A stretch of DNA of 7,155 nt from Nitriliruptoraceae bacterium (GCA_007121975.1 SKJO01000178.1:1-7155); one strand, 5' to 3'; positions 1-6,350 are shown, counted from the stretch's first letter. Made by a program: numbers and translations. The notes: generated from the sequence alone by a model not told the origin.

Positions 1-5
1 GTGTT

Positions 6-53
6 CCGGGCCACCCCTGGACCGCCCTGATCCGGGCCACCCCCGGGCCACCC
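6..53. repeat. Three copies of an 11-bp G+C-rich repeat
   Basis: The 11-mer CCGGGCCACCC occurs exactly at 6-16, 32-42 and 43-53; the last two copies abut head to tail. The first 80 bases contain no gene that I can recognise. In one plus frame the window opens with codons running to a TGA at 28-30, which could be the tail of a gene cut by the window edge, but nine codons are too few to judge. The repeat may be simple low-complexity intergenic sequence, because the composition favours such words. Confidence 0.55.
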
Positions 54-62
54 TGGCCCGGG
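42..62 (-). terminator. Hairpin downstream of the cytochrome c gene, candidate terminator
   Basis: CCCGGGCCA at 42-50 is perfectly complementary to TGGCCCGGG at 54-62, giving a 9-bp stem with a 3-nt loop. It lies 18 bases past the cytochrome c stop codon on the minus strand. There is no T-tract after it, so it is not a canonical intrinsic terminator, although high-G+C bacteria often have terminators with poor U-tails. The stem overlaps the 11-bp repeats, so its complementarity may partly be a by-product of the repeat. Confidence 0.4.
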
Positions 63-80
63 CCGCCGGCCACACCTGGC

Positions 81-452
81 TCAGCCGCCGAGGCCCGCTT
101 CGGCCTGCCGCGCACGAACGTAGGCGATGACGTCGGCGATCTGCTGCTCATCGAGCCCGGCGACCCGCGGCATGCGCCCGAACTCCCAGTGGCGTTCGGG
201 CACGCCGTGGCGCACGGAATCGGCGAGTTGCTCGTCGCTGGCCACCTCCGGTGCATACAACTCGTGGACCAGCGGCGGGCCGTTGGGCGAGCCGGCCGCG
301 TCCGGGCCGTGGCAGGCGATGCAGTTGGTGGCGAACACGTCCGCGCCGCGGTCGGCATCGCCGGGGGGCAGCGGGGCGGGGTCGGCGCCGCAGGCGGCGA
401 GCACCGCGGCCAGCGCGGCGACGACCACGACCAGAGCCACTGCTGAACGCAC
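81..452 (-). CDS. Small c-type cytochrome, predicted lipoprotein
   Basis: Predicted membrane-anchored mono-haem cytochrome c, 123 residues, acting as an electron carrier on the outer face of the cytoplasmic membrane. The N-terminus is an Arg followed by a run of hydrophobic residues ending in a lipobox LAAC, with the lipidated Cys at residue 21. After a Pro-rich linker comes the haem-attachment motif CIACH (Cys44, Cys47, His48). Met94 in the GRMPR segment is the likely sixth iron ligand. The last third is helical, ending in a DVIAYVRARQ-type helix as in class I cytochromes c. I chose the GTG at 452 because GAGGTGG lies just upstream and the signal peptide then begins at once. The frame stays open to GTGs at 512 and 563, but those starts would put about 20-37 polar residues before the signal peptide. 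The redox partner is unknown. The neighbouring reductase is a possible functional associate, not a demonstrated one. Confidence 0.85.
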   Translation of the reverse strand: MRSAVALVVVVAALAAVLAACGADPAPLPPGDADRGADVFATNCIACHGPDAAGSPNGPPLVHELYAPEVASDEQLADSVRHGVPERHWEFGRMPRVAGLDEQQIADVIAYVRARQAEAGLGG

Positions 453-482
453 GCACCACCTCGGGGCCGGGCAGGACGCGCC

Positions 483-511
483 AAGGTAGCCGCGCCCGTC
501 CGGGCTGCCCA
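483..511 (-). promoter_or_regulatory. Possible promoter for the cytochrome c gene
   Basis: Read on the minus strand, TGGGCA (511-506) is followed after 17 bases by TACCTT (488-483). This is a 4/6 match to the TTGACA -35 box and a TAnnnT -10 box. Transcription would begin near 476, giving a leader of about 24 nt to the GTG at 452. It supports the short start and a unit separate from the reductase gene. The match is weak and found by eye. Confidence 0.3.
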
Positions 512-534
512 CCTCGCCGCGCGCGTCCGGGCTG
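489..534. repeat. 19-bp direct repeat, 27-bp period, upstream of cytochrome c
   Basis: The 19-bp segments at 489-507 and 516-534 match at 18 of 19 positions and start 27 bp apart. They lie in the 132-bp gap between the reductase stop and the preferred cytochrome start. If the cytochrome frame really began at 563 they would encode two SPD(A/G)RG units in phase. Otherwise they are a noncoding duplication overlapping the possible promoter. Confidence 0.6.
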
Positions 535-584
535 ACCCCCTGCTGGGCCGTTGCACGGTCCACGGGGTCAGCGCCGCGAAGTCC

Positions 585-2072
585 TCAGCGCCGCAGCAGT
601 CGTCGCGTGGCCAGCAGTGCGCGGGTCGCCGGGCGTAGCCGTGCCAGCCCGGTACGAAGCTCCTCGAGCGAGGCGGCGGTGAGGTCCTCGGTCCAGGTCG
701 GGTAGGCGTGGGTGGTCCGGGTGATACGCCCGATCGTGGCGTCCTGCTGCATCCAGGCCACGACCTCGCCGATCACCTCGCCGGCGCGGGGTCCGACCAC
801 GCTCGCGCCGACGATCCGTCCCTTGGGGTCGCCCACGAGAGTGGCGAACCCTTCGGTGCGTCCGGCCGTGATCGCCCGGTCGAGGTGGTCGTGCCCGGCG
901 GTGCGCACCCGCACCTTGTCGCCGTGGCGCTCCCGGGCCTCGGCCTGCGTCAGTCCGACGCGGGCGACCTCGGGGTCGGTGAAGGTCACCCACGGGATGC
1001 GCTCGTGGTCGACCCGCCGGCGCAGGCCGAACAGGGCGTTCTGGACCACGGTGGCGCCGTGGGCGGCCGCCACGTGGGTGAAGGGCAGCAGCATCGTGAC
1101 GTCACCGCCGGCGAAGACCCGCGGGTTGGTGGTGCGCAGCTGCTCATCGACCACCACCGCTCCACGCCCGTCACGCTCGATGCCGGCGACCTGCAGCCCG
1201 AGCCCGTCGCTGCGAGCTCGGCGTCCCACGGCCACCAGCAACCGGTCGAAGCCGACCACCTCGGCGTCGGTGACGGGTGTGGCGGCCCGGTCCGGATCGG
1301 TGCGCTGGCAGGTGCCGACCGGTTCGAGCAGCAGGCCCGGACCCTGCTCGCCGTGCACCACGCGCAGAGCCTGGGTGGCGGTGCGCACGTCGACGCCCTC
1401 GGCCCGTAGCCGCGTCGCGATCACCTGCTGCGCGGCCGGCTCCTCGCGGGGCAGCAGACCCGCGGCGAGCTCGACCAGGGTGACCTGCACGCCCAGCCGC
1501 GCGAACGCCTGCGCGAGCTCGCAACCGATCGGCCCGCCCCCGAGCACGACCAGCCGGGCGGGCAGCACCTCGAGGTCCCACACGGTGTCGGAGGTCAGGG
1601 GGTCGACCTCGGCCATCCCGGGCAGTGCGGGCACCACCGGTTGCGAGCCGGTGGCGATCATCGCCCGGCGGAAGCGGCGGGCGACGCCGTCGATCTCGAC
1701 GGTGTCGGGGGCCACGAACCGGGCGGTGCCCGAAACGACCTCCACCCCCTCGCCGCGCAGGCGCTCGGGGGAGTCGTGCGGGGCGATCGCGGCCTGCGCT
1801 CCGCGCACGTGGGCGAGCGCTGCGGCCCAATCCACCTCGACGTCTGCGGCCACTCGGACGCCGAGGTGGTGCGACGAGCGCACGGTGTGCGCCGCCTGCG
1901 CCACCGTGAGCAGTGCCTTGGACGGCACGCAGCCGGTCCACAGGCAGTCGCCGCCGGTGCGCTCGCGCTCCACGAGCACGACGTTGGCGCCCTGCCCGGC
2001 CGCGCCCACCGCCGCCACGAGCCCGGCGGTCCCCCCGCCGATCACCAGCAGGTCCGCCGGGCGCCTGGCCAT
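585..2072 (-). CDS. FAD-dependent pyridine nucleotide-disulfide oxidoreductase, mercuric-reductase-like
   Basis: Predicted cytoplasmic flavoprotein of the class I disulfide reductase family (dihydrolipoamide dehydrogenase, glutathione and mercuric reductases), 495 residues, full length for the family. An N-terminal FAD fold carries GGGTAG (12-17). The redox pair Cys43/Cys48 sits in GGDCLWTGCVPSK. ATGSQP (140-145) is followed by an NAD(P)-binding GGGPIG (178-183), the second FAD contact AGGDV, and a C-terminal dimerisation domain. In that domain the catalytic His-Pro of lipoamide dehydrogenase is replaced by Tyr457-Pro in HAYPTWTE, with Glu462 kept. There is no N-terminal heavy-metal-binding domain and no C-terminal Cys pair, so true mercuric reductase or lipoamide dehydrogenase activity is unlikely; the substrate is unknown. 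The ATG at 2072 has GGGGAG six bases upstream. The gene starts 20 bp after the ppk2 stop, suggesting co-transcription. Confidence 0.9.
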   Translation of the reverse strand: MARRPADLLVIGGGTAGLVAAVGAAGQGANVVLVERERTGGDCLWTGCVPSKALLTVAQAAHTVRSSHHLGVRVAADVEVDWAAALAHVRGAQAAIAPHDSPERLRGEGVEVVSGTARFVAPDTVEIDGVARRFRRAMIATGSQPVVPALPGMAEVDPLTSDTVWDLEVLPARLVVLGGGPIGCELAQAFARLGVQVTLVELAAGLLPREEPAAQQVIATRLRAEGVDVRTATQALRVVHGEQGPGLLLEPVGTCQRTDPDRAATPVTDAEVVGFDRLLVAVGRRARSDGLGLQVAGIERDGRGAVVVDEQLRTTNPRVFAGGDVTMLLPFTHVAAAHGATVVQNALFGLRRRVDHERIPWVTFTDPEVARVGLTQAEARERHGDKVRVRTAGHDHLDRAITAGRTEGFATLVGDPKGRIVGASVVGPRAGEVIGEVVAWMQQDATIGRITRTTHAYPTWTEDLTAASLEELRTGLARLRPATRALLATRRLLRR

Positions 2073-2092
2073 GGTCGACTCCCCGGTGTCGG

Positions 2093-2998
2093 TCAGTCCT
2101 TCGGGGGCCGGCGGACCTTCTTGCCCTGCTTGCCGTCCGGGTCGGCGATCATCTCGCGGTGGATGCGCTCGACGATGTCGGGTACGAAGGTCTGGTCGTC
2201 GAGTGGCGGCCGCACGTACCCACCACTGACCCGGCGCTGCGGCAGGTCGAAGCGGTCAGGCGTGAGGTCCTCGTAGGGGATCTGGTCGAGCAGGTCGGCG
2301 ATGCAGGCCAGGCGCGCGGCACGCTTGTCGTCGGACTCCACCACGTGCCAGGGGGCCTGCTTGATGTCGGTGTGCGCGAAGGTCTCGTCCTTGGCCATGG
2401 AGTACTCGACCCACTTGTCGCGCGAGGTCAGATCCATCGGCGAGAGCTTCCAGCGCTTGGTGGGCTCGTCGACCCGGGCCTGGAAGCGCTTCTCCTGCTC
2501 CTCGGGCGAGACGCTGAACCAGTACTTCAGCAGCCGGGTATGCGCCCGGACCAGCATGCGCTCGAACTCCGGGCAGGAACGCAGGAACTCGCGGTGCTCC
2601 TCCTCGGTGCAGAAGCCCATGACCTTCTCGACCCCGGAGCGGTTGTACCAACTGCGGTCGAACAGCACGATCTCACCGGCGCTGGGCAACTGCTCGACGT
2701 AGCGCTGGAAGTACCACTGGGTGCGCTCGCGCTCGGTCGGCGCGGGCAGGGCGACGGTGCGCACGATGCGCGGGTTGGTGACCTCGGTGATCCGCTTGAT
2801 GACCCCGCCCTTGCCGGCGGCGTCGCGGCCCTCGAAGATCACCACGACCTTCTCGCCTTCCTGCTTGACCCACTCCTGCAGCTTGACGAGCTCGATCTGC
2901 AGTTCGGCGAGCTTGCGCTCGTAGAGATCCTTCTTGATGCGCCCGGACTTGGTCAGCACGAGTGCGCGCATCTCTTCATTGGTGACGTTGGCGGCCAT
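2093..2998 (-). CDS. ppk2: Polyphosphate kinase 2 family protein, probably class I
   Basis: Predicted cytoplasmic polyphosphate:nucleoside-diphosphate phosphotransferase, 301 residues, the usual size for a one-domain PPK2. Known enzymes of this class transfer phosphate between polyphosphate and ADP or GDP, mostly regenerating NTP. A charged N-terminal helix region (KKDLYERKLAELQIELVKLQ, 22-41) precedes the Walker A loop GRDAAGKGG (57-65, Asp59 and Lys63). The Walker B-like FDRSWYNR follows (113-120, Asp114 and Arg115), then the lid region with SPEEQEKRF and the WKLSPMDL segment. The Arg and Gly in GRDAAGKGG fit class I rather than the class III GMDAAGKDG form. I chose the ATG at 2998 because GGGAGG lies a few bases upstream and the family N-terminus begins there; the frame is open to 3469, but that part is antisense to the next gene. 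The gene leads the leftward unit and shares a divergent control region with the SDR gene. Confidence 0.93.
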   Translation of the reverse strand: MAANVTNEEMRALVLTKSGRIKKDLYERKLAELQIELVKLQEWVKQEGEKVVVIFEGRDAAGKGGVIKRITEVTNPRIVRTVALPAPTERERTQWYFQRYVEQLPSAGEIVLFDRSWYNRSGVEKVMGFCTEEEHREFLRSCPEFERMLVRAHTRLLKYWFSVSPEEQEKRFQARVDEPTKRWKLSPMDLTSRDKWVEYSMAKDETFAHTDIKQAPWHVVESDDKRAARLACIADLLDQIPYEDLTPDRFDLPQRRVSGGYVRPPLDDQTFVPDIVERIHREMIADPDGKQGKKVRRPPKD

Positions 2999-3013
2999 GA
3001 TCCTCCCGAGATC

Positions 3014-3025
3014 CGTTCGTGAACG
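3014..3025. promoter_or_regulatory. Short palindrome in the ppk2 leader
   Basis: CGTTC-GT-GAACG is a 5-bp inverted repeat with a 2-bp centre, lying 16-27 bp upstream of the ppk2 ATG and beside its ribosome binding site. The half-sites are in the opposite order to a LexA box (GAAC-N4-GTTC), so it is not an SOS operator. It may be a small operator or chance. Confidence 0.25.
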
Positions 3026-3052
3026 ATGTGGTGGCGCGCCGAGGCGCTCGTG

Positions 3053-3095
3053 GACGTCGACCTGCGCGCCATGCCGCCGGGCGCAGGTCGACGTC
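3053..3095. promoter_or_regulatory. 15-bp perfect inverted repeat between ppk2 and the SDR gene
   Basis: Arm 3053-3067 is the exact reverse complement of arm 3081-3095, with a 13-nt spacer. Each arm contains the GACGTCGAC core, which is itself nearly palindromic. The element sits about 55 bp upstream of the ppk2 start and about 105 bp upstream of the SDR start. It could be an operator for a dimeric regulator of one or both divergent genes, or a strong hairpin if the ppk2 transcript starts upstream of it. A terminator role is less likely because no gene ends here. Confidence 0.6.
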
Positions 3096-3108
3096 GATTG
3101 TCGGTGCC

Positions 3109-3138
3109 GTGCGACGTGGGCAGCGGCGAACGTCGCAC
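3109..3138. promoter_or_regulatory. 9-bp perfect inverted repeat in the divergent control region
   Basis: GTGCGACGT (3109-3117) and ACGTCGCAC (3130-3138) are exact reverse complements with a 12-nt spacer. The inner GACGT is shared with the 15-bp repeat on its left. The centre-to-centre spacing of the half-sites is 21 bp, about two helical turns, which suits a regulator bound on one DNA face. Confidence 0.5.
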
Positions 3139-3140
3139 AT

Positions 3141-3162
3141 CCGACCCTAGCGTCAGGGTCGG
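3141..3162. promoter_or_regulatory. 8-bp perfect inverted repeat, candidate operator of the SDR gene
   Basis: CCGACCCT (3141-3148) and AGGGTCGG (3155-3162) are exact reverse complements with a 6-nt spacer, a size typical of TetR-type or similar dimer operators. The repeat ends 26 bases before the SDR gene's ribosome binding site, where promoter elements would be expected. A TAnnnT hexamer (3148-3153) lies across its left arm and spacer, but no convincing -35 box accompanies it. Confidence 0.45.
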
Positions 3163-3199
3163 TACCCGTGCCACGATGGGCAGCGACCAAGGAGTCCGT

Positions 3200-3880
3200 A
3201 TGCAGGTGCTGGTGATCGGCGCGACCCGCGGGACCGGACGACTGCTCGTCGACCGACTGCTCGCCGAGGGCCATCGTGTGCGGGCCGGCATCCGCGCGCC
3301 CGGTCAGGCCGAGGCGCTGGCCGCGGCAGGCGCCGATCCGGTGCCCGCCGACCTCGAGGGTCCCGACGAGCCGCTGCGCGCCGCACTGCGTGGTGCGCAG
3401 GCGGTGGTCTTCTGCGCCGGGTCGGGGTCCGGCACCGGTCCGGACGCCACGCTGCGTGTCGACCTGCACGGCGCGGTGCGCAGCATCGACCTCGCCGTCG
3501 CTCTCGGCGTTGGGCGCTACGTGATGCTCTCATCGATGGCCGCGGACGATCCGCGACGAGGACCGGCCGCCATCACCCACTACCTCGCGGCCAAGCACGC
3601 GGCCGACCGGATCCTCGAGGGCAGCGGCCTGGCGTGGACCAGCGTGCGTCCCGGTGGGCTCACCCACGAGCCCGGATCCGACCGAGTCGAGGTGGGGGTC
3701 CCGCGCCTCGAGCGGCGCGGAACCATTGCCCGCGAGGACGTCGCGGCGGTGCTCGCCGGCTGCCTCACCCAGCCCGCCACCATCGGTCTGGCCTTCGAGG
3801 TGCTGGAGGGGCCCGTGCCCGTCGGCGAGGCCCTGGCGGGGCTGGAAACCGGCCGTGCCGGGACCATGGCGAAACCGTAG
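3200..3880 (+). CDS. NAD(P)-binding atypical SDR-family oxidoreductase or epimerase-like protein
   Basis: Predicted soluble Rossmann-fold protein of 226 residues in the NAD(P)H-binding, atypical short-chain dehydrogenase group (similar in plan to YwnB- or HIM1-like proteins). The nucleotide loop GATRGTG is at residues 7-13, directly after the first beta strand. The conserved Ser pair at 111-112 (YVMLSSM) and Tyr128-x3-Lys132 (YLAAK) match the extended SDR catalytic triad. A WTSVRPGGL segment follows, as is typical of the family before the substrate region. The substrate is unknown. The ATG at 3200 is preceded by AAGGAG (3189-3194) five bases upstream, better than the in-frame ATG at 3176, which has no such site. 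The gene diverges from ppk2 and lies 83 bp before cheA, facing the same way; a link to chemotaxis is not indicated by its sequence. Confidence 0.88.
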   Translation: MQVLVIGATRGTGRLLVDRLLAEGHRVRAGIRAPGQAEALAAAGADPVPADLEGPDEPLRAALRGAQAVVFCAGSGSGTGPDATLRVDLHGAVRSIDLAVALGVGRYVMLSSMAADDPRRGPAAITHYLAAKHAADRILEGSGLAWTSVRPGGLTHEPGSDRVEVGVPRLERRGTIAREDVAAVLAGCLTQPATIGLAFEVLEGPVPVGEALAGLETGRAGTMAKP

Positions 3881-3951
3881 GGGTTGTGCTTTCGTCGGGC
3901 GCCCTGCGGCCGATGGGCGAGCAAGCGGTGGTACCCATCCGCCCTGGCCAC

Positions 3952-3956
3952 GGAGG
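3952..3956 (+). promoter_or_regulatory. Ribosome binding site that fixes the cheA start
   Basis: GGAGG lies seven bases before the GTG at 3964. The cheA frame is open far upstream through the SDR gene, so this site decides the start. The rest of the 83-bp gap after the SDR gene holds a GATGGG/CCCATC pair (3912-3917, 3934-3939) and a GGGCGCCC palindrome (3897-3904). I see no clear promoter in it. Confidence 0.8.
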
Positions 3957-3963
3957 TTGCAGC

Positions 3964-6345
3964 GTGTCCGGTATCGACGAGATCGTCGGCGAGTTCCTGA
4001 TCGAATCCTACGAGAACCTCGATCGCTACGACGCCGACCTGCTCGCCCTCGAGCAGGATCCGACCGACGCGGAGACGCTCAGCAGCGTGTTCCGCACCAT
4101 CCACACGATCAAGGGCACCTCCGGGTTCTTCGGGTTCGACCAACTCGAGAAGCTCGCCCACGTGGGGGAGAACCTGCTCGGCCGGCTTCGTGAGGGGGAA
4201 CTCCCGCTGACCGAGGAGATCGCCAGCGCGCTGCTCGACACCGGCGACACGCTGCGCCGGATGCTCGGGGTGATCGAGGAGACCGGCGAGGAGGGGGACC
4301 TCGACGTCTCCGAACTCGCCGCTCGCCTGACCCGGCTCTATGAGGGCGAAGGCTCCGCCGCTGACGCCGTGGCGGCCGACGAGCCGGCCGAGGTGGCTGA
4401 CGAGCCGGTCGCCGCCGACGCACCAGCCGCCGACGAGCCGGCCCCCGAAGATCAGCAGGCCTACGACGCGCAGGGCAACCCCATCGGCCGCATCGGCGAC
4501 CTGCTCTCCGAGCGCGGGAAGGCCTCCCCCGAGGACATCGCCGCGGCCCTCGCGGCGCAGGAGAGCGGCGATGCGCGCCGCCTCGGCGAGATCCTGGTCA
4601 ACAAGGGCGCGGCCGATCCCGAGGACGTCGAGGCCTACGTCGAGGAGCAGGCACGCTCCAGCGGCCGCTCGGTGTCCGACTCCTCGATCCGGGTGGATGT
4701 CGGGCTGCTCGACGAGCTGATGAACCTGGTCGGTGAGCTCGTGCTCGCCCGCAACCAGATCGTGCAGCTGGTCAACGACGAGCAGGACAGCCGGTATGCC
4801 GGTGCCTCCCAGCGGCTCAACCTGATCACCACCGAGCTGCAGGAAGGGGTCATGAAGACCCGCATGCAGCCGATCGGCAACGTCTGGAACAAGCTGCCGC
4901 GGGTCGTGCGCGATCTGTCGCTGGCGGTCGGTAAGCGCGTCGACCTCGAGATGGTCGGGCAGGACACCGAACTCGACAAGACCATCATCGAGGCGATCAA
5001 GGACCCGCTGACCCACCTGGTGCGCAACGCCGTGGACCACGGCATCGAGTTGCCCGAGGTGCGCGAGGCCGCCGGCAAGCCGGCGGTCGGTCAGATGACC
5101 CTGCGTGCCTACCACGAGGGCGGCCAGGTCAACATCGAGCTGTCCGACGACGGCAAGGGCATCGACGCCAACGCCGTGCGCGACAAGGCGATCAAGCAGG
5201 GCGTGATCACCGCCGAGCAGGCCGCGCAGATGGTCGAACGCGAGCTGCTCACCCTGATCTTCTCGGCCGGCGTCTCGACCGCCCAGCAGGTCACCAACGT
5301 CTCGGGGCGTGGCGTTGGCATGGACGTGGTGCGCACCAACATCGAGCGCATCGGCGGCTCGATCGACATCGCGACCGAGATCGGTCAGGGCACGACCATC
5401 AAGGTCAAGATCCCACTGACGCTGGCGATCGTCCCGGCCCTGATCGTGTCCACGTCCGGTGACCGCTACGCGATCCCGCAGCTGAGCCTGATCGAGCTGG
5501 TCCGTCTCGAGGGCGAGCAGGCCCGCTCCGGCATCGAGCGCGTCCACGGCTCGCCGGTCTACCGCCTGCGCGGTCGGCTGCTGCCGATCGTCGACCTCTC
5601 GCGGGAACTCGAACGTCGCGGGGATCACGACGAGGAGCGCGAGGTCGTCAACATCGTGGTCCTGCATGCCGACGGCCAGCAGTTCGGGCTCATCGTCGAC
5701 GACATCCACGACACCGAGGAGATCGTGGTCAAGCCGCTGGGCTCGCACCTGAAGGACGCTGCGCTGTTCGCCGGGGCGACCATCATGGGCGATGGCCGGG
5801 TGGCGCTGATCCTCGACGTCATGGGGATCGCCGAGCGCGCCCGGGTCGTGTCCGAGACCCGTGAGCGTGCGGACAGCACCGAGCAGTTCGCGGCCAGCGA
5901 CATCACCGTCACCGAGCGCAAGACCCTGTTGCTCGTCGAGGTCGGCGACGACCGTCGGGCCGCCATCGACCTCACCGAGGTCGAGCGGCTCGAGGAGTTC
6001 GACATCTCCGCCATCGAGTGGGGCAGCGGCCGGGAGGTGGTGCAGTACCGCGACGCGATCCTGCCGCTGATGCGCCTGGCTGACGCGCTGGGGGTGGGCG
6101 GCGGCTACCTCGAGGAGGGCTCGATGGACGTGGTCGTCCATACCATCGACGGGCACTCGGTCGGGCTGGTGGTCGGCAAGATCCTCGACATCGTCGAGCA
6201 GGAGATCCGTATCGACCACCTCGACGACCGGCCGGAGGTGCTCGGGTCGGTGGTGGTCCAGGGCCGGGTCACCGACGTGCTCGACACCCACGCGCTGGTG
6301 GGTGCGGGAGGCCAGGATTCGTTCGGCAGCTACGCGGGAGTGTGA
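3964..6345 (+). CDS. cheA: Chemotaxis histidine kinase CheA with two CheW-like domains
   Basis: Predicted cytoplasmic kinase of 793 residues that autophosphorylates in response to receptors and passes the phosphate to a response regulator. P1 (about 1-125) carries phospho-acceptor His47 in HTIKGTSGFFGF. A linker rich in Ala, Asp, Glu and Pro (131-163) and a two-copy helical repeat (174-229) replace the usual P2 CheY-binding domain. P3 dimerisation helices start near 242. The P4 ATPase domain shows the N box with Asn355 and His359, G1 DDGKGID (395-401), the F box around 431-439, G2 GRGVGMD (448-454) and the glycine loop GQGTT (474-478). Two CheW-like regulatory domains follow (about 490-625 and 648-787). 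The first has RLRGRLLPIVDL (534-545); the second has only QYRDAILPLMRL (694-705), so it may bind partners differently. The start is the GTG after GGAGG. cheW follows 5 bp downstream. Confidence 0.96.
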   Translation: MSGIDEIVGEFLIESYENLDRYDADLLALEQDPTDAETLSSVFRTIHTIKGTSGFFGFDQLEKLAHVGENLLGRLREGELPLTEEIASALLDTGDTLRRMLGVIEETGEEGDLDVSELAARLTRLYEGEGSAADAVAADEPAEVADEPVAADAPAADEPAPEDQQAYDAQGNPIGRIGDLLSERGKASPEDIAAALAAQESGDARRLGEILVNKGAADPEDVEAYVEEQARSSGRSVSDSSIRVDVGLLDELMNLVGELVLARNQIVQLVNDEQDSRYAGASQRLNLITTELQEGVMKTRMQPIGNVWNKLPRVVRDLSLAVGKRVDLEMVGQDTELDKTIIEAIKDPLTHLVRNAVDHGIELPEVREAAGKPAVGQMTLRAYHEGGQVNIELSDDGKGIDANAVRDKAIKQGVITAEQAAQMVERELLTLIFSAGVSTAQQVTNVSGRGVGMDVVRTNIERIGGSIDIATEIGQGTTIKVKIPLTLAIVPALIVSTSGDRYAIPQLSLIELVRLEGEQARSGIERVHGSPVYRLRGRLLPIVDLSRELERRGDHDEEREVVNIVVLHADGQQFGLIVDDIHDTEEIVVKPLGSHLKDAALFAGATIMGDGRVALILDVMGIAERARVVSETRERADSTEQFAASDITVTERKTLLLVEVGDDRRAAIDLTEVERLEEFDISAIEWGSGREVVQYRDAILPLMRLADALGVGGGYLEEGSMDVVVHTIDGHSVGLVVGKILDIVEQEIRIDHLDDRPEVLGSVVVQGRVTDVLDTHALVGAGGQDSFGSYAGV
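4483..4650 (+). repeat. Two-copy 26-residue repeat inside CheA
   Basis: Residues 174-199 and 204-229 of CheA align without gaps, sharing the pattern R-(I/L)-G-(D/E)-(L/I)-L-x3-G-x-A-x-P-E-D-(I/V) and a terminal Gln. Each copy looks like two short helices around the Gly. Units of the LGEILV...G...PEDVEEAL type are known from linkers of other CheA and signalling proteins. The encoded DNA copies are at 4483-4560 and 4573-4650. Confidence 0.75.
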
Positions 6346-6350
6346 CGACG

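Noticed and set aside
712..2229. A 505-codon plus-strand frame opposite the reductase gene
   Set aside because: Its product is a Ser-, Arg-, Thr- and Pro-rich sequence without motifs, whereas the minus strand encodes a complete disulfide reductase.
3014..3025. LexA (SOS) box upstream of ppk2
   Set aside because: The half-sites are GTTC then GAAC with a 2-bp gap, the reverse of the GAAC-N4-GTTC arrangement.
2999..3469. N-terminal extension of ppk2 by 157 codons
   Set aside because: The extension runs antisense through the divergent control region and into the SDR gene, and it has no family similarity. The ATG at 2998 has a strong ribosome binding site and the normal PPK2 N-terminus.
3909..3914. 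GCCGAT as the -10 core of a flagellar sigma-28 promoter before cheA
   Set aside because: The motif lacks the following AA, and there is no TAAA-type -35 box at the right distance.
3580..6291. A 903-codon open frame on the minus strand opposite cheA
   Set aside because: It mirrors cheA almost exactly, its translation is rich in Asp, His, Leu and Val with no recognisable domain, and G+C-rich coding sequence commonly leaves this antisense frame open. CheA on the plus strand has every family motif.
6342..6350. GTG start for cheW overlapping the cheA stop
   Set aside because: The GTG is only one base from GGGAG, too close for initiation. The ATG at 6351 has workable spacing.
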